Shown piece after piece: positions 17,043 through 24,055 of a DNA stretch of 24,118 bases (positions are counted from its first letter, which is position 1; every line of letters begins with the position of its first letter). The stretch comes from Oscillospiraceae bacterium (lineage in GTDB: Bacteria; Bacillota_A; Clostridia; Oscillospirales; WRJC01). Made by a program: the position numbers and the translations under genes. The DNA is taken from NCBI GenBank assembly GCA_009785015.1, contig WQXD01000027.1:1-24118 (forward strand), written 5' to 3'. Under the pieces are notes generated by a model that saw only the letters and a program-made list of their open reading frames with translations, made no database searches and was not told the origin of the DNA.

Positions 17043-17264
17043 ATACTAATCAATCTTACAAAAGGAGATTATGTGGTATTTCAAGAAACATCGCAATATC
17101 AGCATGTTTTTATATATTTAGGTCGGGAAGGTTCTGATATTATTGCGTTGGATTGTAATAATAATCAAAATTCTGCCGAAAATATTGAGATAATCCGTTG
17201 GGATAGCAAATATGACGCTACAACAGTAAAAAATAACCTGATAATGATTAGAAAACATCCCTAA
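17043..17264 (+). pseudogene. Remnant of an NlpC/P60- or CHAP-like peptidase gene
   Basis: The frame is open from 17043 after a stop at 17040 and ends at TAA 17262-17264. It reads TKGDYVVFQ, then QYQHVFIYLG and DIIALDCNNN. The GDxVxF ... HVxIYLG spacing is typical of the second half of papain-like NlpC/P60 or CHAP domains, with the His as a catalytic residue. The matching region begins before any start codon, so the N-terminal half with the catalytic Cys is absent. An AAAGGAG at 17061-17067 could allow translation from GTG 17073, but that would discard the GDY motif. I judge it a 3' gene fragment. Family assignment is from motif recollection only. Confidence 0.4.
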
Positions 17265-17695
17265 ATTTTTATATTAGAATTTATTTGCAAATTGGAAATA
17301 ATTGATTTAATCCGCATGGTAATTGTCAGGGAGGATCAAAAAATCGATACGCACCGTATCAACCCGATCTGTGCCAGTATACAAACGAATCATGTATGGC
17401 CGCGCCAAAATCGACTTTTTGAGGGGCAAAATTCTCAACGCCAAATAATCCTCTACACCTTTTTGCGGTTGATCCAAATTCGTATTACAGTATGCAAACC
17501 CCCAATTCTACCAGCACTTTTTGATATCGCTTCAAAATTTTGCATATTTCCACTAATTTGCCTCTTCTTGGATATATATTCATGCCTTTTTTAATATTAA
17601 AATTTTTTGTTCTTCATAAATTTACAAAATAATGCAGAAAATATCAGGACAATATGCTACTCTATAATACAACATAAAAAAAGCAGGTGATTGAA
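17265..17695. other. AT-rich intergenic stretch without a supported gene
   Basis: Apart from the promoter candidate near its end, this 431-base stretch shows no gene I can support. A plus-strand frame at 17292-17594 starts with TTG, lacks a ribosome binding site and has no recognisable motif. Short minus-strand frames are broken by stops and may be decayed coding sequence. Base composition is clearly more AT-rich than in the sugar operon. Confidence 0.5.
17663..17668 (+). promoter_or_regulatory. Possible -10 box of the toxin-antitoxin operon
   Basis: A perfect TATAAT lies 28 bases before the antitoxin ATG. No good -35 box stands 16-18 bases upstream, as might be expected for a promoter helped or autorepressed by the antitoxin complex. 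Weak evidence. Confidence 0.35.
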
Positions 17696-17974
17696 ATGTC
17701 AGTATATACGCGACAAGTCAATATTTTAATGGAACGGTTGCCGGAAATCGAGCAACAATTTATTGTTGAGTTTATAAAAAAAATAAGCCGAAACAATAAA
17801 TTTTCAGACACAGACACATTGAATCTTGAACTAATCAATCGGAAACAGATCGAAACAATAAAAAATATCATGGAGACCCTTAATGCGGTTGAAACAATTG
17901 CCGATGACGAGCTGGACGGGATTTTAACGCAAGGAATAACTTTCAGAAGTGCGGAGGAGTTGGATTTATTGTGA
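17696..17974 (+). CDS. Putative antitoxin of a VapBC-type module
   Basis: A 92-residue acidic protein placed directly before a PIN-domain toxin gene and overlapping it by four bases (GTGA at 17971-17974), the standard antitoxin-first arrangement. The sequence is not a clear match to a named antitoxin fold. It is predicted largely helical, with a C-terminal acidic tail (DDELDGIL...RSAEELDLL) suited to wrapping a toxin. The ATG at 17696 is chosen because AGGTGA (17684-17689) precedes it; an in-frame TTG at 17687 falls inside that site. The role (neutralising VapC and repressing the operon) is inferred from context. Confidence 0.65.
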   Translation: MSVYTRQVNILMERLPEIEQQFIVEFIKKISRNNKFSDTDTLNLELINRKQIETIKNIMETLNAVETIADDELDGILTQGITFRSAEELDLL

Positions 17975-18390
17975 TTTACGCATTAGACAGCGATACTGTT
18001 TCCTATTTTCTCAAAAACAACAGAGACATACAAGAAAAATTAAAAAATATCCTGTACGAAAATAATATTTATTCCATTCCGCCGTTGGTTTACTATGAAG
18101 TGAAACGCTGGCTTGTTTTAAGAAAAGCAAATACGCAATTGAAAGCGTTTACGGAATTATATCAAGCCAGCATCAAAAATGAAATGACATTTGAAATATG
18201 GGAAAAAGCGGTTGAACTGTATGTACGGCTGACATCACAGGGAACACCGATAGGCAAAGACGGGAAAGAAGCAGATATTTTTACAGCGGCATTTTGTATA
18301 GTCAATAATTACGTATTGGTTACAAATAACACAAAGCATTTTTCAAACATAAAAGAATTAAAAACAGTTAATTGGAAAGGCGATACATAA
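17971..18390 (+). CDS. vapC: VapC-type PIN-domain toxin (RNase)
   Basis: A 139-residue PIN-domain protein, the usual VapC length. The N-terminal acidic site is in YALDSDTVSYFLK (D6, D8), the central Glu in VYYEVKRW, a third acidic cluster in DGKEADIFTAA, and the closing motif LVTNNTKHF is the standard VapC signature. VapC enzymes are magnesium-dependent ribonucleases that cut tRNA or rRNA. The start is GTG at 17971 overlapping the antitoxin stop, so translation is coupled. The codon and base usage is markedly more AT-rich than the flanking sugar operon, consistent with horizontal acquisition. Confidence 0.85.
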   Translation: MIYALDSDTVSYFLKNNRDIQEKLKNILYENNIYSIPPLVYYEVKRWLVLRKANTQLKAFTELYQASIKNEMTFEIWEKAVELYVRLTSQGTPIGKDGKEADIFTAAFCIVNNYVLVTNNTKHFSNIKELKTVNWKGDT

Positions 18391-18428
18391 ATTGCCGAAT
18401 TGCATAAAAAAAATATGATTTTACCCCC

Positions 18429-18457
18429 TTGACAAAATCTTTTTTATATGCTACAAT
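18429..18457 (+). promoter_or_regulatory. Sigma-A promoter of the rsgA leader
   Basis: TTGACA (18429-18434) and TACAAT (18452-18457) are exactly 17 bases apart. It lies about 260 bases before rsgA, so it drives a long leader RNA starting near 18464. Confidence 0.8.
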
Positions 18458-18510
18458 GTAAGCCATAAACAAACGGCCGTGATAAAGCGCGGCAAAAAGG
18501 AGTGTGCTAA

Positions 18511-18546
18511 ATGAAAAGAATTGATATGAGGTCGATTACAAATTGA
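18511..18546 (+). CDS. 11-residue leader peptide (uORF) in the rsgA leader
   Basis: The peptide is MKRIDMRSITN followed by TGA. AAGGAG at 18497-18502 stands at ideal distance (8 bases) from the ATG, which is better than the ribosome binding site of rsgA itself. The stop lies eight bases before hairpin II, so a ribosome paused on the uORF would affect folding of that hairpin and the later terminator. No known arrest motif is evident. Confidence 0.5.
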   Translation: MKRIDMRSITN

Positions 18547-18638
18547 ATAACCGGCGGCGCGTTTTACGCGATTGAGCGTTGTGCCGCAAAAAAGTAACCT
18601 TTTCGTGAAAACTGTATAAATGTGAAATGTATATGGTG

Positions 18639-18663
18639 ACACACTTCAGGGTGTGTTATTTTT
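18639..18663 (+). terminator. Intrinsic terminator in the rsgA leader
   Basis: ACACAC (18639-18644) pairs with GTGTGT (18651-18656), with a further T-G closing pair around a TCAG loop, followed at once by TATTTTTGT. It lies 53 bases before the rsgA start, so it can stop transcription before the gene unless antiterminated. Confidence 0.65.
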
Positions 18664-18715
18664 GTGCCCAAATTAAAAAACAACGAATTGAACTCGGAGG
18701 GGATAAGTCATAGAA

Positions 18716-19741
18716 ATGATTAATTTGACAGATTACGGATTTATGCCGGATACAATGCCAAAGGATATAAAAAGCCTTCCCGCCCGCGTCACGGCGGCGC
18801 ATAGGGACAGGTATGAAATCGTCTGCAAATACGGACAAATTTACGCGAAACTCAAAACGAGCGTCTATTATAACAACAGCGGCGAAAATTTTCCCACTAC
18901 GGGCGATTTTGTACTTTTCAACCACATACCCGAAAGCGACAGCGTGATCGTGAAAACGCTGGAGCGAAAATCATTGTTTTCGCGTCTCGAACCCGGACCG
19001 ATTCCCAGGCAGCAGGCGATAGCCGCCAATTTCGACTATGTTTTTATCATGGCTTCTCTCAACCATGATTTCAATATACGGCGAATCGAGCGCTATCTCG
19101 CAATTGCGAACCAGAGCGGAGGCGTCCCCGTGGTGGTTTTGACAAAAGCGGATCTGGCCGGTGATTTTTCGGCGCGGCTCAGAGAGACGGAAGATATCGC
19201 GGCGGGCGCGGCCGTACACGCGGTCAGCGCGGTGACGGGTTTTGGCACGGAAACGCTCGCGCAATACTTTAAACCGGGCAAAACGATAGTGTTTTTGGGT
19301 TCGTCGGGCGTCGGGAAATCGAGCCTCGTCAACGCGCTGGCAGGCGAGGATATTATGGCGGTGAACGCGATGAGAAACGTCGACGCGAGCAAGGGCCGGC
19401 ACACGACTACGCACCGCCAGTTGGTCATGCTCTCCGGCGGTGTTATGGTCATCGACACGCCGGGTATGCGCGAGCTCGCCATGATAGACATTTCGGAAAA
19501 TCTGGCCGGGTCATTTGCCGATGTGGAGCAGTTTCTCGGAAAATGCAAATTTAACGACTGCGGGCATCAAAGCGAACCGGGCTGCGCGGTAAAAGCCGCC
19601 ATTGAAAACGGCCGGCTTTCGCCCAAACGCTGGGAAAGTTATCAAAATCTCGACAATGAAGCAAAACACGGCGTGCAACGGCAAAATTCCAAAAAAGGCA
19701 AAAAAATCAAAGAAAGGGGCGGAATATATGACGAAGAATAA
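18716..19741 (+). CDS. rsgA: Ribosome small-subunit-dependent GTPase A (RsgA/YjeQ/YloQ)
   Basis: A 341-residue circularly permuted GTPase that checks maturation of the 30S ribosomal subunit. The domain order is an N-terminal OB-like domain (about 20-90), then the permuted GTPase with TKAD (143-146, G4), SAVTG (171-175, G5), P-loop GSSGVGKSS (195-203, G1) and DTPG (247-250, G3). A C-terminal zinc knuckle follows (C277, C282, H284, C290). Its basic Lys-rich tail is typical of 30S binding. The ribosome binding site GGAGGGG (18696-18702) is 13 bases from ATG 18716, an unusually long spacing. The gene lies downstream of a leader with a uORF and terminator, so expression is probably attenuated. It may be one of two RsgA paralogues, as often in Clostridia; that cannot be tested here. 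Confidence 0.92.
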   Translation: MINLTDYGFMPDTMPKDIKSLPARVTAAHRDRYEIVCKYGQIYAKLKTSVYYNNSGENFPTTGDFVLFNHIPESDSVIVKTLERKSLFSRLEPGPIPRQQAIAANFDYVFIMASLNHDFNIRRIERYLAIANQSGGVPVVVLTKADLAGDFSARLRETEDIAAGAAVHAVSAVTGFGTETLAQYFKPGKTIVFLGSSGVGKSSLVNALAGEDIMAVNAMRNVDASKGRHTTTHRQLVMLSGGVMVIDTPGMRELAMIDISENLAGSFADVEQFLGKCKFNDCGHQSEPGCAVKAAIENGRLSPKRWESYQNLDNEAKHGVQRQNSKKGKKIKERGGIYDEE

Positions 19742-19766
19742 AAAAATCGGTTTTATCGGTTTGTAA
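19728..19766 (+). pseudogene. Twelve-codon stub resembling the start of a Rossmann-fold dehydrogenase
   Basis: An ATG at 19728, preceded by AAAGGGGCGG, opens a frame reading MTKNKKIGFIGL and then TAA. KKIGFIGL is exactly how 6-phosphogluconate-dehydrogenase-like, 3-hydroxyisobutyrate-dehydrogenase-like or ProC-type proteins begin, where GxGxMG would follow. The frame overlaps the end of rsgA and stops before the glycine motif is complete. It is probably what is left of a deleted gene, but a short coincidental frame is possible. Confidence 0.35.
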
Positions 19767-19791
19767 ACTTTTTTTCGAGATGAAAAAAATA

Positions 19792-19820
19792 TTGCATTGC
19801 GCAAAAAAATGTGCTATACT
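19792..19820 (+). promoter_or_regulatory. Sigma-A promoter of glyA
   Basis: TTGCAT (19792-19797) and TATACT (19815-19820) are 17 bases apart, giving a start near 19827 and a short leader to the glyA ATG at 19860. Confidence 0.65.
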
Positions 19821-19859
19821 GTATAAAATCTATATGAGGATGGTGGGCAGAAAAGCAAA

Positions 19860-21332
19860 ATGGAAAACACGACAAACTTATTGTTGAGGTATATCTCAAC
19901 AACTCCGCAGGACAGGTTGGACGCGGGGGCCGTTTCTTTTTTGGCGAATTATGAAAAAACAAAAGAGATTTCCCCCGAAATAGCAGACTGTATCCTCAAT
20001 GAGTTAAAAGACCAGCGGTCGAACTTGAAACTCATAGCGAGCGAAAATTATTGTTCCCTTTCCGTTCAGGCCGCAATGGGTAATTTACTCACGGATAAAT
20101 ACTCCGAAGGGTACCCTTATCACAGGTTTTACGCGGGCTGCGACAATGTCGACAAAATCGAGGATGAAGCGGTCAAGCTCGCCTGCGAATTGTTTTCCGC
20201 AGAACACGCTTATGTTCAGCCCCACTCCGGGGCGGATGCCAATATGGTCGCGTTTTTGACGATATTGTCCGCAAAAGTGGAACACCGCTTGATGGAAGAA
20301 ATGGGCCAAGCAGATGTCGCCAAAATGGAAAAGGACGATTTTAACAAAATAAGAGAGGCCTACGGCAGGCAAAAGCTGATGGCTCTCGATTATTATTCGG
20401 GCGGCCATTTGACGCACGGATACCGCCGCAATTTTTCGAGCATCCTGTTTGACGCGCACACATATACGGTCAATAAAGAAACAAATCGGCTTGAGACGGA
20501 CGAAATCCGAAAACAGCTTCACGAAGTCAAGCCGCTTATTTTCATGGCGGGCTACAGCGCGTATTCACGCAAGATCAATTTTGCCGAAATGAGGGAACTC
20601 GCCGATGAAGTCGGAGCCGTGTTTTTGGTGGACATGGCGCATTTCGCGGGATTGGTGGCAGGCGGCGTTTTTGCGGGGGACTATAACCCTGTGCCGTTCG
20701 CGCATGTGGTTACATCGACGACGCACAAAACGCTGAGAGGGCCAAGAGGCGGTATCGTGCTTTGCAAAAAAGAATTTGCCGAATTTTTGAACAAGGGCTG
20801 CCCGGCATTTTTAGGCGGTCCCCTGCCGCATATCATGGCGGCGAAAGCGGTTGCCTTTAAAGAAGCCCTGTCCCCGCAGTTTAAAAAATACGCAGCCGGC
20901 ATCACAAAAAACGCGCAGGCGCTGGCACAGGCTCTGATCGGCTGCGGGGCGGAGATTCTGACCGGCGGAACGGACAACCACCTTATGCTGCTTGATGTGC
21001 AAAAAACTTACGGGCTCACGGGCAGACAGGCGGAATCGGCCCTCAGGGCGAGCGGGGTCACGCTGAATCGGAACGCGCTGCCATTTGATATAAACGGCCC
21101 ATGGTATACAAGCGGTCTGCGAATAGGCACACCGGCAGTGACGACACTTGGCATGTCTGCAAATGAAATGGAAAATATAGCCGTCATTATCGATAACATA
21201 TTGAAAAATACAAAGCCATATCCGAACAGCAAGGCAAAATTCGAGACAGACGGCTCCGTGTCCGAAAAATCAAAGAAACAGGTTCAGGAAATGCTTTCGC
21301 GCTTCCCGCTTTACCCGGAAATAACAATCTAA
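19860..21332 (+). CDS. glyA: Serine hydroxymethyltransferase (long form)
   Basis: A 490-residue PLP enzyme that interconverts serine and glycine while loading one-carbon units onto tetrahydrofolate. The core is unmistakable: LIASENY (58-64), EGYPYHRFYAGC (83-94), HSGADAN (122-128), DMAHFAGL (258-265) and the PLP lysine K290 in TSTTHKTLRGPRGG. It is about 70 residues longer than the E. coli enzyme. The extra length comes from an N-terminal extension of about 35 residues and an insertion around 140-175 (KVEHRLMEEMGQ onwards). Long forms of this kind are known to me from some Clostridia, spirochaetes and chlamydiae. The ribosome binding site is weak (GAGGATGG upstream). It is monocistronic, converging on the ABC transporter operon. 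Confidence 0.94.
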   Translation: MENTTNLLLRYISTTPQDRLDAGAVSFLANYEKTKEISPEIADCILNELKDQRSNLKLIASENYCSLSVQAAMGNLLTDKYSEGYPYHRFYAGCDNVDKIEDEAVKLACELFSAEHAYVQPHSGADANMVAFLTILSAKVEHRLMEEMGQADVAKMEKDDFNKIREAYGRQKLMALDYYSGGHLTHGYRRNFSSILFDAHTYTVNKETNRLETDEIRKQLHEVKPLIFMAGYSAYSRKINFAEMRELADEVGAVFLVDMAHFAGLVAGGVFAGDYNPVPFAHVVTSTTHKTLRGPRGGIVLCKKEFAEFLNKGCPAFLGGPLPHIMAAKAVAFKEALSPQFKKYAAGITKNAQALAQALIGCGAEILTGGTDNHLMLLDVQKTYGLTGRQAESALRASGVTLNRNALPFDINGPWYTSGLRIGTPAVTTLGMSANEMENIAVIIDNILKNTKPYPNSKAKFETDGSVSEKSKKQVQEMLSRFPLYPEITI

Positions 21333-21348
21333 AGCATGGTAAAATATT

Positions 21349-22140
21349 TTAGCTGCTCGCGCTGTTATATTTTTTCATACCCAAGCGGAGGGTTATGACT
21401 GCCAGAACAGAAAACATAATTCCCGTGCCCAAATAGCACAGCATTTCAAATACGGTGCATTTTTGCAGTAATACCGCCGCAGGCGCGTTTATCATCGGAA
21501 TGGCGGGGAGTATAAAAACAAAAATGCTTCTGACATATTTATTGGAGAATATTTCTTTGGGTCTGGTTGACGCGCTTTCAACCATGCCGCATATATTATC
21601 CAATCCGCCTACCCGTATAAATATGAAGGCAAGCGAGTCAACCAGCATTCTGAACGCCGTCATCACCATGACGCCGTTGATGACAAAAACAATATACAGC
21701 AATATTTGAATGATTCCGGCCTGCGATTCCAAATGACTCATCTGAACGAATAATATAACCGCCAACGCTGAAATCGAAAACAGACAAGACGTATCGATAG
21801 AGCCGGTATTTATCTGAAACATCAGATTCAGCGGCTTGAGAATCGTCCTGTCAAAACCGCCGTTTGCTATTCCGTTCAGGAATCTGTCCTGATTCGGGGA
21901 TATCACAGACCAAAAAATATATCCTACTATCTGTGACGTGCAAACTAAAATTATCATCTCATGCTTGTTCCAACCGGCGATACTGTCGACTTGCCCGTAG
22001 ATAAGCTCCATAGCTATAATGCCCAGCATCGCGTTCAGAATATTTTGTATAACCATCAGCATAAAATTGATTCTGTATATCGCCGCCGACATGACGGCCA
22101 ATTTAAAATGCATTCCAAAAAGTTTAAAATATTTTATCAT
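21349..22140 (-). CDS. ABC-2 type export permease, second subunit
   Basis: A 263-residue integral membrane protein with about six hydrophobic segments (near 20-45, 60-80, 110-135, 140-165, 205-225, 235-255). It fits the ABC-2 family formerly called DUF990 (ABC2_membrane_6): the characteristic phrase is FLNGIANGGFDRTILKPLN around 85-105. It would pair with the permease encoded just upstream to form the export channel powered by the ATPase of the same operon. The gene follows that permease after five bases, so the three are one transcript. The stop overlaps a 12-bp palindrome (21340-21351), and the gene converges on glyA with only a 16-base gap. The substrate is unknown. Confidence 0.85.
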   Translation of the reverse strand: MIKYFKLFGMHFKLAVMSAAIYRINFMLMVIQNILNAMLGIIAMELIYGQVDSIAGWNKHEMIILVCTSQIVGYIFWSVISPNQDRFLNGIANGGFDRTILKPLNLMFQINTGSIDTSCLFSISALAVILFVQMSHLESQAGIIQILLYIVFVINGVMVMTAFRMLVDSLAFIFIRVGGLDNICGMVESASTRPKEIFSNKYVRSIFVFILPAIPMINAPAAVLLQKCTVFEMLCYLGTGIMFSVLAVITLRLGMKKYNSASS

Positions 22141-22145
22141 TGCCG

Positions 22146-22952
22146 TTACCCTCCCACAGACGAATATCTTTTTATGCCGATTTTAAAAATAATTTTGTTC
22201 AGCGCCAGCAAAATAACAACCCAAAGAGAGTGCGCAATCAATAGTTTGATCAGCGTATTCGAGTCAAATAAACCCAGATATATTTTGGCGGGCAGATAAC
22301 CCCATGAGGCGAACGGCGTTCTTTCCAGTACAAAAATGCTCCATTCGGGGAAAAAGTCGAGCGGTATGAACATTCCCGAAAATAAATTCAACAGTACCGC
22401 AAGCGACCACATGACGGCGGCGGCATTTTCGAGCCAAAACGCCATATATCCTAAAATCGACGTCAAAAGCTGGCTTGTAAGCGTTGAAATTATCAGGAAT
22501 AAAATTAAAAATATTAAATTGATAAGATTTATGTTCCACGTAAGATATTTCGCGATAAACGGCATAGCCGCCAGTACAAACAATGTCTGCGGCAGCATGG
22601 AAGTAAAGCTGCCCGATAAATTTTTAAAATACATATAAATATTTATGCTGTACGGTTTTAATAAAACCTGACCGAGTGAACCGCCCTTGATCATCCCTAC
22701 ATAATCGGAACCGTAAGAGCCGAGAATAAAATGCCTGAAAAGCCTGTTGATCAGATAATATGTCACCATCGACGACAGCGTATATCCGTTCAGCGTTTTT
22801 TCGAAATCTCCCGTGTAAATCAAACTCCAGAAAATCATCTCGATGAAAAGACCTGTATTTCCGAAAATCAAACCTGTAACCGTGTCAAAACGATAATTAA
22901 AAGAATGCAAAAAGTACATTTTGAATCCGTATAAATATTTTCTCATGTTCAT
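22146..22952 (-). CDS. ABC-2 type export permease, first subunit
   Basis: A 268-residue membrane protein with about six transmembrane segments, of the same DUF990-type ABC-2 family. The core phrase GMIKGGSLGQVLLKPYSI (about 85-102) parallels the GGFDRTILKPLN element of its partner. The start overlaps the ATPase stop by one base as TAATG, a classic coupling arrangement. An alternative ATG two codons later (22946) cannot be excluded. With its partner it makes the heterodimeric membrane part of an exporter. Relatives are linked to drug or peptide export, but nothing here fixes the substrate. Confidence 0.85.
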   Translation of the reverse strand: MNMRKYLYGFKMYFLHSFNYRFDTVTGLIFGNTGLFIEMIFWSLIYTGDFEKTLNGYTLSSMVTYYLINRLFRHFILGSYGSDYVGMIKGGSLGQVLLKPYSINIYMYFKNLSGSFTSMLPQTLFVLAAMPFIAKYLTWNINLINLIFLILFLIISTLTSQLLTSILGYMAFWLENAAAVMWSLAVLLNLFSGMFIPLDFFPEWSIFVLERTPFASWGYLPAKIYLGLFDSNTLIKLLIAHSLWVVILLALNKIIFKIGIKRYSSVGG

Positions 22953-23746
22953 TATTTCTCCCTGTTCATCATTTCAAGTATAATTTCCTTGAACGGCATA
23001 TCCGGGCGCTTGATTTCCTCTATACCGATGTCAAACGCTTTTTTTCCGTGATTCAGCAATATAACGCGGTCGCAGGTTTCCTCTATATCGTCCATGTAAT
23101 GGCTTGTGATTATCATCGTTACATTCTTTCGGGTTCTGTACTCTTTCAAAAATTTTCTGACGGCAATCTGGCTGCCTAAGTCAAGCCCGATGGTCGGTTC
23201 ATCGAGAAACACGATTTCGGGCGAATACAAAAAACTGTTTATCAGTTCCATTTTCATGCGTTCGCCAAGCGACAGCCGCCTTATCTGCGTATTGAGCAAA
23301 TGCGAAACATCCAACAGCCCGGACAACATTTCAATGTTCTCTCTGTATTCGGCGTCGGGGACGTCATAGACAAGCTGCTGATACCGGAAGGAGTCAATTG
23401 CGGGCAGATCCCAATTTATTTCGTTTTTGTTGCCCATGATGAAACACAACTTTTTGAGGAATGCTTTTTTTCTCTGCGTCGGTACATAACCCGCAATAGT
23501 GACTGTGCCGGATGTCGGATACAAGATGCCTGCGAGCATTTTCAGAGTGGTGGTCTTACCCGCGCCGTTTTCGCCGAGCAAGCCGACGATTTCACCTTGA
23601 TTAACCGAAAAGCTGATATTATCGACCGCTTTTTTGTCGATATATTTACGGTTAAATAAGTCTTTTACCGTATTTTTTAACCCCTCCGGTTTTTCGTGTA
23701 CGCGATAAATTTTTGACAGATTTTCTGCATCGACCGTTTTGTTCAT
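22952..23746 (-). CDS. ABC transporter ATP-binding protein
   Basis: A 264-residue ATPase, first gene of the exporter operon. Walker A is GENGAGKTT (58-66), the Q-loop region follows near 105, the signature is LSLGERMKME (158-167; the usual LSGGQ is altered to LSLGE, common in this subgroup), Walker B is EIVFLDEPT (177-185), and the switch His is H216. It resembles the daunorubicin-exporter-like group with an N-terminal linker (EKPEGLKNTVKDLFNRK) before the core. The ATG at 23746 is chosen, as GGGAG stands about 10 bases upstream. An upstream in-frame ATG at 23830 would run through the leader hairpin. A hairpin plus T-tract lies directly before it, so expression may be controlled by attenuation. 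Confidence 0.9.
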   Translation of the reverse strand: MNKTVDAENLSKIYRVHEKPEGLKNTVKDLFNRKYIDKKAVDNISFSVNQGEIVGLLGENGAGKTTTLKMLAGILYPTSGTVTIAGYVPTQRKKAFLKKLCFIMGNKNEINWDLPAIDSFRYQQLVYDVPDAEYRENIEMLSGLLDVSHLLNTQIRRLSLGERMKMELINSFLYSPEIVFLDEPTIGLDLGSQIAVRKFLKEYRTRKNVTMIITSHYMDDIEETCDRVILLNHGKKAFDIGIEEIKRPDMPFKEIILEMMNREK

Positions 23747-23765
23747 TTTTTTGATTTCTCCCTTT

Positions 23766-23822
23766 TGTAAAAATAAAAACAGCGATGCTCGGTGCCCACA
23801 AAAAAGACACTTCACATCGCTG
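23766..23822 (-). terminator. Hairpin plus T-tract between tRNA-Leu and the ABC operon
   Basis: On the minus strand CAGCGATG (23822-23815) pairs perfectly with CATCGCTG (23787-23780), and TTTTTATTTTT follows at once. Inside, GTGTC pairs GGCAC across a symmetric UGAA/CGAG internal loop that allows tandem G-A pairs. It probably ends tRNA transcripts, or acts as an attenuator for the ABC operon, whose start codon lies 34 bases further on. No clear separate promoter for the ABC operon is visible. Confidence 0.7.
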
Positions 23823-23872
23823 AAAATCATTATTGATTATCAACGCTATTAAATTTTTTTCGGAAAATTTAT

Positions 23873-23958
23873 TGGTGCGGGAGATGGGACTTGAACCCAC
23901 ACACCTGTTACAGCGCCAGAACCTGAATCTGGTGCGTCTGCCATTCCGCCACTCCCGC
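23873..23958 (-). tRNA. tRNA-Leu, anticodon CAG
   Basis: The minus strand gives a complete 86-base class II tRNA. The acceptor GCGGGAG pairs CTCCCGC, the D-arm carries GGCGGAATGGCAGAC, and the anticodon stem CCAGA/TCTGG encloses loop TTCAGGT with anticodon CAG. A long variable arm follows, then the T-arm GTGGG-TTCAAGT-CCCAT. The 3' CCA is encoded (23875-23873). CAG reads CUG leucine codons. Confidence 0.93.
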
Positions 23959-24003
23959 GCCTTCAACCGAAAACCCATGCGATAAATATCCCGGGTTTCC
24001 GTA

Positions 24004-24055
24004 TGGTGCGAGAGACGGGACTTGAACCCGTATGTCAAAGACGCACGCCCCTCAA
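24004..24055 (-). pseudogene. 3' half of a tRNA-Leu (probably GAG anticodon)
   Basis: On the minus strand an encoded CCA, discriminator A, acceptor strand CTCTCGC, T-arm ACGGG-TTCAAGT-CCCGT and a leucine-type variable arm (GTC-TTT-GAC) are all intact. The anticodon loop reads TTGAGGG, which would be anticodon GAG, followed by stem strand GCGTG. The matching 5' stem (CACGC), a D-arm and the 5' acceptor GCGAGAG do not appear in the 63 bases that follow to the window end. It is either a 3' remnant, such as an integration-site copy, or a tRNA split by an insertion or intron whose 5' exon lies outside the window. Confidence 0.6.

Larger units (their letters stand above)
18464..18663 (+). ncRNA. 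Structured leader RNA with uORF and terminator upstream of rsgA
   Basis: Between the promoter and rsgA there is a compact set of signals. Hairpin I pairs GCCGTG (18476-18481) with CGCGGC (18488-18493) just before a ribosome binding site. The 11-codon uORF follows. Hairpin II pairs GCGGCGCG (18554-18561) with TGTGCCGC (18580-18587). A terminator ends it. Competing pairings exist: CGCG (18558-18561) can instead pair CGCG (18667-type local copy at 18567-18570), and GCGGCA (18489-18494) can pair TGCCGC (18582-18587), which would cover the ribosome binding site. This is the architecture of an attenuator governed by translation of a leader peptide. It may also be a stand-alone small RNA. I do not recognise it as a named Rfam family. 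Confidence 0.55.

Noticed and set aside
17071..17121. Short ATG frame after AAAGGAG
   Set aside because: Only 16 codons, overlapping in another frame the peptidase-like remnant, whose GDxVxF motif explains the region better.
17292..17594. 100-codon frame in the AT-rich gap
   Set aside because: TTG start, no ribosome binding site, hydrophobic low-complexity C-terminus and no recognisable motif.
21340..21351. Perfect palindrome TAAAATATTTTA between glyA and the ABC operon
   Set aside because: All A/T and only 12 bases, without a GC stem or T-tract; not convincing as terminator or operator.
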